Position numbers and translations under genes: made by a program. From Turbatrix aceti (lineage: Eukaryota; Nematoda; Chromadorea; Rhabditida; Panagrolaimidae), in the NCBI GenBank assembly GCA_963969345.1, contig OZ017768.1, forward strand, positions 1,714,573 through 1,778,572: DNA of 64,000 nt, given 5' to 3'. Shown here one piece after another: positions 37,561 through 48,700 of the stretch (positions within the stretch are counted from its first letter, which is position 1; the number at the start of each line of letters is the position of its first letter). The notes under the pieces were generated by a model that worked only from the letters and a program-made list of their open reading frames with translations, was not told where the DNA came from and searched no databases.

Positions 37561-40154
37561 AAAACGCATATAAATATTGTTTTTTTCAATTTGTTTTACT
37601 TGTTTTTTGACCAATACAAACGCTTACCTACCCTATCCATCCTCCAACATCTGTGATTCATGATGTTTGACACTTACCTCTCTACCTCACTTAACCGCCA
37701 ACGATCATTCCTTCATCATCGTCGGATAGTCATCCTGCAAAAGAAATATGGTCAAGAAGGAATGAACGTCGATGGTCAAGAAGTCAGTTGAGTGACCACC
37801 CCCTCCTCTCGTTTTCGCCGACCAGAAGAATTGAGGGGGGAGGAGGATGCTGACTGGGGCTGAGATTTTGCTCTCAAGAAGAAGACCTCTTCAATGGAAA
37901 AACAAACACATCAAAACGGCGATCCTTTCTAGTACCATAGAGATGGTGAACGGTGATGCAAACCCACCTATGTAAAAATAGCCTTGGCTTGGCTGGCTGA
38001 AGACCATTTGCATTTATTTTTTTGTTCAGTATAGACAAAATGGTTCCGTTTGCAGCATGAAACCAAAAAAGTCAGATCAAAAAAAAATGCAAAAAAAGTT
38101 ACAGAACTTTAAGGGCCTATTTCACCGGAGAGTCAAATAGAGTGCCTATGAATGTAATTTTTTTTCTCTTCGATTGGTAATAGATGTCCCCTCTCAACCC
38201 CCTGCCGACCTTTTTCCTTTTTCTTTTTCACCGGGTTGAACTGAACTGAACTCGTAAAGCTATTAGTCGCGTCTCTTGTTATTCTGTCTTATATGTACCT
38301 TCAAGGTCAGGGAATTTTAAAAGAAGAACCATTTTTATGACAGCACAAATCGAGTGCGTGTGCAGGAAATAATAGGGACAAAATTTACTTTTTCTTTAAA
38401 AAAAATTTTAAAAAAATCAGAAAATTTTAAAATTTGGCCCGAAATTTTTATTGTGAATATCAAAAAACATTACATAGTTTTTACGAATATTTTTTTGGTA
38501 TTCACAAGCAAAATTTATTTTAAAAAATATATATTATTTAAAAAAAATGACGCGCGTGTAAATGGACACTCACGCCAGAAAAAAAAGAAAAAAATCATTC
38601 AGAAAACAAACCCGTCTACAAATCTGAAACTATCATCATCATCATCATCGCAAACGCCTACAATTCAAACATTTAATGATGAACGCCGACCGGACGCCAG
38701 GCATTGTCATCCATGAATGCATGCCTATTCTTCATTTTTTTCTGCAGATTTTGAAGAGGACTAAACTCCTTTCATCACTTATTATCCCCTCCTTTCTTCT
38801 AAAAAAAAATGCAGTCAGTTCAGTTAGACGATCGTCAATCAAACTTGACGGATTTGTGAAAAAAAAGTTATAATTGTGGCTTTTTTAAGTTTTTTCTTAC
38901 TTGAAGGGGATAAATGGCTATTTATGTAAAGTGTGAAAGAGCAAAAAAATTGTCAAGTGTAAAAGAAGCGAAAGTAAATAGTGTCCTGTCTGTCTTGGAT
39001 ATTTGACCAAAAAAAAGTATCTGAGGGTGGAAACAGCAATTTGTCGGTGGTTTTTTTTGTTAGATAAAAAGAAACTTTTTGGGGGCTATCGGAAATTAAA
39101 CAGCAATTATCTATACAAAACGTGGGATTTATTTATTTATTTATTTCACCATTACTCAGTTATCATTAGACCAGATGTCAGATGTTGAGACTTAATCAAA
39201 TCAGCATCGACTTTCAGGGGGTCAGCGCTAAAATTTCACACAAATTTTTTTTGTATTTTTTTTGTTCAAAAACACTCAAAAATCGAGTTTGTTGAGCAAC
39301 ATCAAAGAAAAACGCCTTGGGCAACATCCTGATTTTTTTTGAAAAAAATAACAAAAATATAATCAATGAATGAAAAATTGCCCCAACGCGCAAAAATTTT
39401 GCAACTGTTATCTACAAAAGCGTGTAATTTATGACTTGTTTCCGCACACTTGCACGTTTTTGCAATTTACTAGTAACCAGAAGAATAAAAACGGAGAGGG
39501 GCAATCTCATCATGCAACTTTGCAGCAACGTACAATATTTATTTCAGAATTCGCCTTAGGGGTTTTCTGAAAAGTGAGGGAGAACGAATCTTTGGGTCAT
39601 GAAAAATGAAATGCCTGCTCACCTGCTACCTGACCAGTTTCTATGATTTTTTTGTTAAATATAAAAATCAAATTTCCAACAAAAATATTTTTTGATAGAC
39701 TACAAATAAATATTATGTTTACGATCAAGAGTATCAAATTACCACAATTTAATATTACAAACACATAAAAAATAATAGCACTTGACTCTGCATCGCGCAC
39801 TTGCACCTCATGCGACGAGAGTGTGGAGAGGGGTTCCTTGTGTACTCACTCACAAATCACAACCCGCGATCAAATAATGAAGCGGATGGGGGAAGGAAAA
39901 GGAAAGGGGATGGAGATGTCGTCTGATGTTGGTTGGGGGTGGTGGCCTCTAGCCCCGGACAAAAGTCGTGTCAGATCGGGAATCAAAACACCCTAAATAC
40001 CAGTTTCACAGAGGTGGATGTGTGAGTGATTGACCGGATATCTGACAGCCAGAACCTTGATTCTTGATTTCGATTATTTTCAGTGCAGAAATAGTAAAAT
40101 TTATTTTTAGCAAACTTACAAAAAAAACACTGGCTTTGTTTCACAAAAAAAACC

Positions 40155-41754
40155 TCAAATCACCAAATAGTATGCAAAAAATGGAAAAATCCATCGAAGC
40201 AAAAAATTCCGTAATCCCGGAACGTAATTCCACACAATCTCTGCGCACCCGTGTGCCACCTGGAGGACAACGTTGACTTTGCCTCGTGATTTTGATGTCA
40301 AAAATCGTTTTTCCGCCAAATATCCGTGCTCGTCAAAGTCTTTTGAAATGCATACGGCCCGTCGCTTTTGCGGGTTGGCATCAGTGGAGGTTTTTAGGAC
40401 GTCGAAATCCAGAAAAGCAACGCCCAGGCGATGCATTGTGGCCAGCTTTGAATCGGCAGAATCACCTCCGTCAAATTGAATAAGTGCCGGGAGAGGAGTT
40501 GACGAAGTGATTTCGATCGGAGGCTGCCATCGCCAGTTTACGATTAAGCTAAAAAAATTGAATGTCTATTTTTTATTTTTTTACTTTGAAAAAATTTGAT
40601 TTTGTTATTTTTCAATTCTATTCGCTGTTTTTTTTTAATTGTAACACTTTTTTTTCCTTATTTTATTACTTTTGTAAAAAGTAACATTCGCTTTTTGTCT
40701 CAAAAATGTTACTTTTGGATTTGCAGTCTGAAATGGAGTAACACTTTTTTTCGCTATCTTATTACTTTTATTCGGAGTAATTTTAGAGTTTTGTTCTTAT
40801 TTTGTTATTTTTCTTCAAGGAAATATGAATTATTCAAAAAAACACATTTTTTTCAAAAAAAAACAATTATTTTTCTTTTTTTTTACCGGTTTAAAAAAAC
40901 TCACGTGTAAGGAATATGACCACACTTTAAACTTCCAGAATACTCAATTCGTAGCTTCGTCATAACATTATTGTCCGTGAGGTAGTAATTCATAACGTAA
41001 TAATAAATTTTCTGTAACATAAATTTTTTTATGAAAAATTTTTCTCTAACCCCAAAAAAGACTCCACTCACATCAAAAAACTCAGCAGTCAGTCGACCAC
41101 CCTTGGCGTAATAATAACCTCCGGCGGTCATGTCTGCCAGGAGTCCGCTCTCACCTTCGGAGTCAAACAACAGGTCGTGCTCGTCCAGCAGCTGAGGATC
41201 AACAACGTCAAAGAGAGACGCTCGCCAGATCGTATCTGCCTGGATCATCCAGAACGACTCGACCCGTGCTGCAAGGTAACTCGATAGCTTTGCACGAAAT
41301 GCTTGAAAAAGCTGATAAGCGCCCTCTGATTGGTGAAAACGATTGTAAAATGCCGGAATGTCGACGTGAACTACAGCAACAGTGGGGAAATTTGCACGAA
41401 GGGTATTGGACGAGATCTCGTCAACAGCTATCAAAATTAATCGATTTTGGATGTCTTTGAAGTTTCCGATGTTGCACAGGAAATTCAAGGTAACGTCCAA
41501 GGCGTGCTAAAAATTATTTTGTTCATAACAATTTTAATTTTTTGACAAACTTGGTTGAGAAGTAAAAGTGCCGGATTCGTAATTTTCTTTAAAGCAGCCT
41601 GAAGTTCGGCTGAATTTTCCAAAGTCTCAACAGCAGGTGCAGCGTGGAGTTTCAGGTAATCCAAGGCAGTAGAACTGATTCTGATTCGCCGCTCGACATC
41701 GTAGCAGAAGATATACAGCACAATGAACCAAAAAATATTTTTTATTTTTAACAT
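40155..41754 (-). CDS. type II membrane glycosyltransferase-like protein (Nucleotid_trans type)
   Basis: Exons 41754-41551, 41506-41072, 41011-40905 and 40548-40155 give 379 residues. The N-terminus has a short basic start and one hydrophobic helix (IFWFIVLYIFC), as in Golgi signal-anchor enzymes. The lumenal part has the strand LILIAVDEIS, a predicted donor-site region ESFWMIQADTIW at the place where nucleotide-diphospho-sugar transferases of the PF03407 type carry their D-x-D/DADV motif, and a later IQFDGGDS-type loop. I infer a GT-A fold; the sugar and acceptor are unknown. In the predicted motif the first Asp is replaced by Gln (QADT), so activity is uncertain. The third intron (40549-40904) holds a GTAAC repeat copy. 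Confidence 0.7.
40638..40830 (+). repeat. dispersed GTAAC palindromic repeat, copy 5
   Basis: AAAGTAACATTCGCTTTTTG, GTTACTTTTGGATTTGCAG and GGAGTAACACTTTTTTTCGC units within an intron of the gene at 40155-41754, antisense to it. Confidence 0.85.
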
Positions 41755-42343
41755 TTTAACTTACAACGACAAAATTGACAAGAAAGGGATAAATTGGTTC
41801 TCTGTGAACTCAAAAGGGTGTAAATTTTGCGAGGGAAATTTGATAAAGATCGATGCGCTCAATAAAGAAGAAATAGTCAGCAATTGATTTTTTACATCCA
41901 AAACCTTGTTCATTCCAATTTTAGTTAAAACTATCAGTTTATTTTTTTAGGATTGACACTACAATTTTAATCGTAAAAACAATCGAAGGGTACTACAAAT
42001 ATTTGTGCACTACAGAATATTTTTCCGAGCAATCCCGAGGCCAAGGATTGTAGATAAAAATAGAAGTCTCGAATCTTCTGTCTGGTCTCGATCATGGCCC
42101 TTGAACGGGAGACATGGGAGTGTCGGTGCCGGGCTGGGGAAGGGATTAGAGGTGCGGCTTTCCATAAAACAACAAAAAACCTTTCCAAAAAAAAACTTAA
42201 AAAAAAGTTATTACTAACGCATAAACACGTGAAGCTCCGACTGTTCCAAAACAAACCTAAATTTTGCGGTTAAAAACATTTTTATAATCGGTTTGTAGTT
42301 CGAATTTAACAACAATAAACAACAAATTGAGCGTATTTTGTGT
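41755..42343. other. intergenic between divergent genes
   Basis: Divergent promoter space between the glycosyltransferase-like gene (-) and the saposin-like gene (+). No gene is supported. Confidence 0.5.
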
Positions 42344-42484
42344 CTGATAACAAAGGTCAGGATCATTTCCAGAAGTATAGCAAAAACCTTATCATGGGTA
42401 TTCCTAACCGGACCTTACAGTCAACCGCTGCGGGGACCACGGCAGTAAGCTGATAGCACAGGCAGGCTACAACTGATATAAAAG
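42344..42484 (+). promoter_or_regulatory. GATA-site cluster and TATA box upstream of saposin-like gene
   Basis: GATA core motifs occur at 42344-42350 (CTGATAA), 42388-42394 (CTTATCA), 42450-42456 (CTGATAG) and 42473-42478 (CTGATA). A TATAAAAG box overlaps the last one at 42477-42484, about 50 bp before the start codon. In C. elegans, intestinal genes are driven by ELT-2 through TGATAA sites, so intestinal expression is inferred. Confidence 0.6.
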
Positions 42485-42533
42485 AACCCCCAAACCCTCG
42501 ACCGTTACCATTATTCGTCCCAAAAAACAAAAA

Positions 42534-42927
42534 ATGAAGCTCGGTTTGTTTTTTTCATTTTTTTTTAAATTCTCGAATCAAACAAAAAAAAATTCCAGCT
42601 GCCGTTCTCCTCTCCTGTCTCGTCGCCGTCGTCCTCTCGACCCCCGTCGGCAACCAAGACCAAACGCGCAGCTTGTTCTGCAACATCTGCGAAGACCTTG
42701 TGGCCATCGCCAAGCGCTACGCAGCCCAGGACGTTACCAACCTTGAGGACAAGCTTCTGGTTGACTGCCAGCGAATTGCCTCCGGCATCATCCGCGATTC
42801 GTGCGGTGCAATTGTCAAGGACGTCGCTAACGCTGTCCTCGCTGACATCAATGTCGATCCCGTGGAAGCTTGCAACGTTATCAGTGGCAACAGCTGCAGC
42901 TCGTTCAAATTTGTTGCAAAGCAGTAA
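42534..42927 (+). CDS. secreted saposin-like (SPP) protein
   Basis: Two exons, 42534-42543 and 42599-42927, give 112 residues; the first exon holds only three codons and one base. A signal peptide (MKLAAVLLSCLVAVVLS) is followed by a single saposin-B domain with the six expected cysteines: FCNIC, VDCQR, DSCG, EACN and NSCS. Saposin-like proteins bind and perturb lipids; in nematodes and amoebae several are antimicrobial and secreted into the gut. GATA sites and a TATA box lie directly upstream. Polyadenylation signals AATAAA follow near 42942 and 42961. The 337-bp distance to the next same-strand gene would allow an operon, but the gene has its own promoter-like elements. Confidence 0.93.
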
Positions 42928-43263
42928 AAATTTTTTTGTGTGAATAAATTGAGGTTATAAAAATAAAACTGGGTATTGAACAGTTTTTTGTTTGTGTCTA
43001 CAAACACCTTATCATGTTCCCGTGTTCGCCTGTCCCAGAAAACTACGTGCAGATTCCAACATAACCCTCAAAAATTAGCATATCCCCCACCCTTAGGTAT
43101 TGGTAGCGCCGTCACCCTTCATACCTTTCATTCTGCATCCGTTTTGTGTGTCGCGTCAAGGAGTAGTGTGTACCTGTGGTGATCATCCGCTCCGGTTTGT
43201 GGTTTACCCGAAGGTTTATACACGCGCTACCCATATATTTTCTCTCTAACGTCAATAGTAATA

Positions 43264-45231
43264 ATGCTGGGTGATGCTGAAATTCTCCTACTCAACGGCG
43301 ATATGCCAAATGTCGGTGGCGATGCAGCACTCGGAGCTGCAGCGGGAACCGGTAGCGGTGGATCGTCTTCGCAGAGTCAGTGGGACGTCAACGAACTCAT
43401 GCGTCGCCAACACGCAGGAACCAACGAGGAACGGCATCTTTCGATGCTCGTCGAAGTAATCAAGAATCCACTCGAAAAGAAGGAAGATCGCATGCGAAAT
43501 ATCGTAACTCTGAGGGGATACGCGATGAAGGTGAGGACACCGCTGCAGGATGAGATGCTCGTCAAAGCTTTTACCCACATCATGCAGCATGACCTCTGGG
43601 TGGTGCCTACTGTCCGTGAGAATGTGCTTTGGGCCATCACGAATATGGCTTGTGAGAATTCGTTCATCGTACACTATATGCTTAGTCAGGTTGGTTCTGT
43701 TTGTTTTCCATTGAACAACTTTGACTGTATTCGTGAATAACGTTGACAGTATTTGTGAACACCGTCAACTTTATTCGCGAATAACGTGGACAATATTCGT
43801 GCATACTGTCGACTTTATTCCTGCTTGACTGCGTTTGTGAAGAACGTTGACACTATTCGTGAATACCGTCGACCTTATTCGTGAATAACGTTCACAGTAT
43901 TTGCGTATACCGTCGATTTTATTCGTGAATAACGTCGACTGTGTTCGCGAATACCGTCCTCTGTATTCGTAACAAAAAAAAAGTTTTTACCTCCTCCACT
44001 TCCAGAATGTCCTGGAAAACATCCTGGAAGTCTTCTCAGACGCTGAAAGCACCCCAGACGTCCTCAACCAAGCTGTCTGGGCTTTGAGCAACATCGCAGC
44101 CGACTGCCACAGGTGTCGCCTCCGTATCCGCGATACTTCTTTCATCCAAGTCGTCGTCAACAAATTCATCTCCGCTACAGCAAAGCAGGAAATAGGCCTC
44201 TGCCTTTGGACTATCCGGAATCTGCTACGTCCCGTTCCCCTGAAGATGGCCAATGGGTGTAGCTTCATAACCAACAAGCCTGACCTCTTCAAGGTCATCG
44301 CGCATCACGCCGTGTCATCTGATAACGATGAATTTGTCAAAGAGTGCCTATCTGCTATCACGGATTGGGTGGAAGCGGATTCCGATGCTTGTCGACTCGT
44401 CATGCTCGACGCCACGCTGGTGAGGTACCTCATCCAGCACATCAGCGGGCCCTGTGATGACAAGACTTCGATGTCGACGAGGATTGTCGGGACCCTGGCT
44501 TGTGATTCGGATCATTACATTAACGCGCTGTTGGAGATGAATGTGCTTCCAGCGCTGGAGTCGAGATTGGCTATATCGACAAATTCGCTTCAGAGAGAGA
44601 TTTGCTGGACTCTGAGCAACATTGTGGCTCTTAGAGATCTCCGTAAGATTTTACCCCCAAAAAAATATGTTTACCCCGGAATCCCAAAATTTCAGGCCTA
44701 ATCGAGCAAATGCTGGACCACGAATCAACTTTCAACCTCCTCCTCAACCTCTGCTACGACCTGGAACCCTCGCTCCGCTGCGAAGCTCTCTTCTGCGTGT
44801 ACAACCTCGTCAGCCTGCTCCCGGACTCCGCTTTTGCCTACTACCTCGAAGCAGCCTTCGGCGAAATCATCTGTGACACCATCTACGGCTTCGCAGACAG
44901 AGAAGAAGACGAAGAATTCTTTCCCATCATCTCGGTCATAATCGCGATGATTGCCGAACGCCTGATTATGCGCAGTGACGTCATCGTTGATTTCGTAACC
45001 AACAGTCGCATCAGCGAGTGCCTGCATCGAAGGATCGAACGTTGCCAGGATTTTGCGAGGATCAAAAAAACAAGGCGTGCCAAGGCTTTTGTTTTGATGG
45101 TCTGTTTTTGAAAGGAAAATTTATTAACGTAATTTTTTTTGAAAATTTGCTTTTAGAAAAAATGCAATACCCTGCTTCAACTCATCGACAACGCTATCGA
45201 CTGCAGCGAGGGGGAGGACATGGAATGGTGA
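43264..45231 (+). CDS. importin-alpha-like armadillo protein
   Basis: Exons 43264-43689, 44006-44642, 44696-45099 and 45157-45231 give 513 residues, close to normal importin-alpha length. ARM repeats are visible from motifs such as WAITNMACEN, WALSNIAAD, WTIRNLL and WTLSNIVALRD, which carry the Trp and Asn residues that hold nuclear-localisation signals in importin alpha. The C-terminus is acidic (CSEGEDMEW), as in many family members. The N-terminal 50 residues (MLGDAEILLL onward, then Gly/Ser rich) contain no basic cluster, so the usual importin-beta-binding (IBB) segment is not visible. Either an upstream exon is missing from this model or the protein is an IBB-less, specialised form. Several Trp-Asn pairs in the later repeats are also lost. 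The first intron holds a minisatellite. AATAAA at 45282-45287. Confidence 0.85.
43725..43972 (+). repeat. intronic minisatellite, about 22-bp half-units
   Basis: Repeats of TATTCGTGAATAACGTTGAC alternating with TATTCGTGAATACCGTCGAC fill most of the first intron of the importin-alpha-like gene. About eleven half-units are recognisable; the units pair as roughly 44-bp dimers. Confidence 0.85.
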
Positions 45232-45449
45232 TTACAACTTGACTGATTATTGAATTTTTCAACTTTGAAAGTGGAAGTGAAAATAAATTTCTTCGGCATT
45301 ACAGATAGAAAAAAATCTTTACAGTTGTATAGATTAAAAATTTTTTTTTAATTGTATCTTATTTTGTTTACCAGGTTATTCGGATGAAAAAAAATTAATT
45401 GATTAATGAAATTGAGACAAAAAAGTAAAAACCTTCTTTTTTTTAGTTT

Positions 45450-45716
45450 CTACTTTTTTGTCTCAAGTGCCGTTTTCGCATCACTTAATTTTTTCTCCAG
45501 AGACGTGATGCGCGATGACGATAAATAAACATCGCCCCCTAGCCAGATGCCACCCCAAACAAATTCAATAATATTAGCGATCAAAACACCGCTCAAAAAA
45601 AACATCAACCAATTTTTGTCAACAAACAATAAAAAAAATAACAACAACCAAAATAAAGTCAACATCATCCATCCGGAACCAACTTTCACCCTTGCTCCCC
45701 TGCACCTACGCTTCAT
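45450..45716 (-). CDS. small two-helix membrane protein overlapping TRMT11 stop
   Basis: An 88-residue frame whose ATG at 45716 overlaps the last codons of TRMT11 (its stop is at 45708-45706) in another frame. It has a basic start (MKRRCRGARVK), two hydrophobic helices (LFWLLLFFLLFVD and LSGVLIANIIEFVWGGIWL) and a short charged coiled C-terminus (LEKKLSDAKTALETKK). The positive-inside pattern and helix lengths look like a real small membrane protein. I do not recognise the family. It could be a second cistron on the TRMT11 transcript, an alternative C-terminus reached by splicing, or chance coding in the 3' untranslated region. Confidence 0.5.
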   Translation of the reverse strand: MKRRCRGARVKVGSGWMMLTLFWLLLFFLLFVDKNWLMFFLSGVLIANIIEFVWGGIWLGGDVYLSSSRITSLEKKLSDAKTALETKK

Positions 45717-48700
45717 TGTTGACGGTACCGTTATCGGTACCAGTATTAGCGTCGGCGAATGCAGCGCTGCGTCCCTGGAGAAACATGACATCACGGAACG
45801 TGTGCTTGTCGTAGGCATTTGTCACCACAAAGGCCACTTCGTCAGGCTTGGGTTCCCGTAGTTTACGGTACAAAAGCAGTCGTCTGAAAAAAAAATTTGG
45901 CGTATTTTTTTTTTCAAAATTTCAAAATTTGGCACAAATTTTTTATTAAAGTTGAAACGAACCTGGCACACTGAGTGTTCAAAATTTGTTCACAATTGGC
46001 GGCGAGTTCCATGACCGGATGTTGCGGGAGAACGTCTTCCGTGTAGCTAAAAAAGGAATCATGACAGGTGAATACACCCCTGTGAATCCCGATTTGTACC
46101 AGACATCCGGAAGCCCTTTGTCAGACCCAGACAGGTAGGACAACAGAACACGTGAGTAATCATGAACTGTTCCAAAAAAATTTACCTGCAGCTGTTTTTT
46201 TGAAAGGTAAAATGATTTTTGATGGATAACTTCCATTTTTGTACACAAAACAAATAAAGGAAAGGCGAAGTGAGCACAAGCGCAGTCAAAGGCCTTCTGG
46301 GGACAATGGGAGAGGGGAGGGACCCGTGCAAGATACAAGCATGCGTCAACACACGTTTTCTAGCCAGCTTGAGGCGATGCTAGGTGGGTGAGTATTTATA
46401 TTACCCCTCCTTCCCCCACTGATCCACCAACCGTCAATTTTCTATATTTTGTCTTAAAAAAATAAAAAAGCAACATTTTTCAGGTAATCAAAGGTAAATT
46501 CAATCCAGTCGCCGGCAATGTGCTCTTCCCTTTCGGCAGTTATTTTCTTCTCCTTTGCCCTTTCAATGGCATTTTCTAGTCAGTTTTGGCACAAAAAATT
46601 TATTTATATTTTTCATAAAAATGAATTTTTTTGCAGTTAATGAATGCTACTACGCGTGGAACGAAGTGATACCTGGGACAGGTACCTGCACGTCGGCGGC
46701 TGATTGCAAGGATTCGGCAGCTGATTGCACGTTTAGCATTGTTACAAACACGCACATTTGCTGCCGACCTAAGGCTGGCGCTGTTCTGCCGAGTGAGAAT
46801 TTTTTCCGTCGCGCAACATCAAAAAAAAGTTTGCATGTTGCGTGCAAGGTTTTGGTCAAAATATTTTTGTCACATTTTTTAAAATTAGAAAAAAAAATTC
46901 CAACACCAATTTTTATTATTTTGAACACTTTTTCCAAAATCAAAAATTTTTTTCTAACTTTTTTTTTATTTTTGAAAAAAAAATTGTTTCAACCCCAAAA
47001 AAAAATTTTCTTTCAGAATGCCCCTCAGGCAAAACGCTCCTATCCATCGGCAAAAACAGCGCAATGGTCTGCTCAACCAACGATCAGTGCCCCGACAACT
47101 TTGAATGCCTCACCAGTACAACAAATTTCGATAAACTTCCCGGACAGTCTAACAAAGTTTGCTGCACGTAACCAACCAGCCACCGGCCAACCACCCAACT
47201 TACACTACCGTATGACTATGTTATGTGCCTTACTCATATTATCCAAAATTTGAATAAAAGTATTATCCCTCAAAAAAATTTGGATGTAAGCATACAAACC
47301 TTTTTCGGGCAACTGGGAACCAAAACGCAAGTCTTCCACCGACGACCAGTTTTTTCGCGGCCAGATTCATGAGATCCAAAAAGACAGAATTCAACTCGTA
47401 TTTAGTTTTTTCTGGAATGTGGCGAGTACTAAAAAAAAATATTTGGATTTAAAAAACTATCGAAAAAAATTTCAAAACTGACTGTTCGGCGCCAGGAAGA
47501 GTCCAATGTTGTTTACGTTCTTTGTTGCCGACTTTTCTGCTTTTTTCGCGGACTCCATAGGGTGCTAAAAACTGACAGTAAATTTTTAAAAGTGTTTAGT
47601 TCAACGCAAAACTCACGATCAGCGACAATGGCATCCAGGCGCAGGTCATGCCTCCAGACACCATGCCGGCTAGCGTCAGCAATGATGACGTCACCAAAGA
47701 ATTTTGACAATTTGTACTGTGCAAAGTTGTTGCCAACCGTCTGGTCAGGTGTCAGGTGAGTTTCGCCCATGCGGGCTGACCGGCCTTCGCCTCGGGCTAC
47801 CTGATAGTTGATTTCGGTTCCGACGACCACGGCTCCAAAATGCGCGGCCGAAATTATCAATCCTCCTAAAAAAAATTTATTTTATAAAATAATATTTATA
47901 CTTTGTTTCTACATTTTATTTAAACATTTACCAACTCATGTCAGCAAACAAAATATCGACGCGGGAAAAAAACATGATACAAACAAATTTACATAATCTT
48001 AAGAAGATAAAAAATTATAATTCTAGTCAACGCATCGCGACAACGCAGCGCACGTGTTTGTGCCCTCCTTTCTTTTTGTATTCGATTCATTCATTCTGTA
48101 GTGCCTGTGAGACTTCGACACGGATATAAAGAAGACAATAAAGAGACGACACAAAAATCCGGAACCCGCCCCCACCCCCACCTGACAAACTTGTGCGATG
48201 GAGACCGGCGATATGGCGCTGATTGCCGCTGCGGTGTGCGGCGGCATTGCCGTGCTGGTGCACATCAGTGCTTGGCTGGCTGTTCGTGCATCGAATAAGG
48301 TACCGTAACCAGAACCAAAAAAATTCTACCGTAATTCAATAATTTTTCAGGCCGTTCGCAAACTAGCATACGAGAATAACAGAATCACTGAATGCGTACG
48401 AGCCCTTGACAAGCGAGCATTCAATTCCAATGCCCTCCTTCACCTATCCATGGTCACAAATTTCGAAATCGACGAAATGGAAGAAGAAAAGCTCGCTGAT
48501 CTCAAAAAACGCCTCCAACCCTACGTCATCGAACGCATTACACCCGCGATACCCGACCGTCAGCTGCCTCCTGCCATCGATCTTCGCATCTTCGATGAAG
48601 GAAATCCGGAGGGCGGTCCGCCGGGTGGTCAGCCGGCTGCCGATATCGCAAATGACCCCAACAAGGTGGTGCCCAAGGGTGATTTCAAGATTCCGGAGAA

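Larger units (their letters stand above)
31298..40154. other. 8.9-kb interval without recognised genes
   Basis: No domain-bearing or spliceable coding region was found on either strand. It contains small repeats: GCGATC-type near 32090, CAGT repeats near 32990, a palindromic hairpin at 34757-34826, three tandem units of about 132 bp at 37195-37560, ATC repeats near 38632, and TTTA repeats near 39128. It lacks the GTAAC repeat family that is frequent from 40 kb on. It could be a large intron or 5' regulatory region of a gene not recognised here. Confidence 0.55.
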
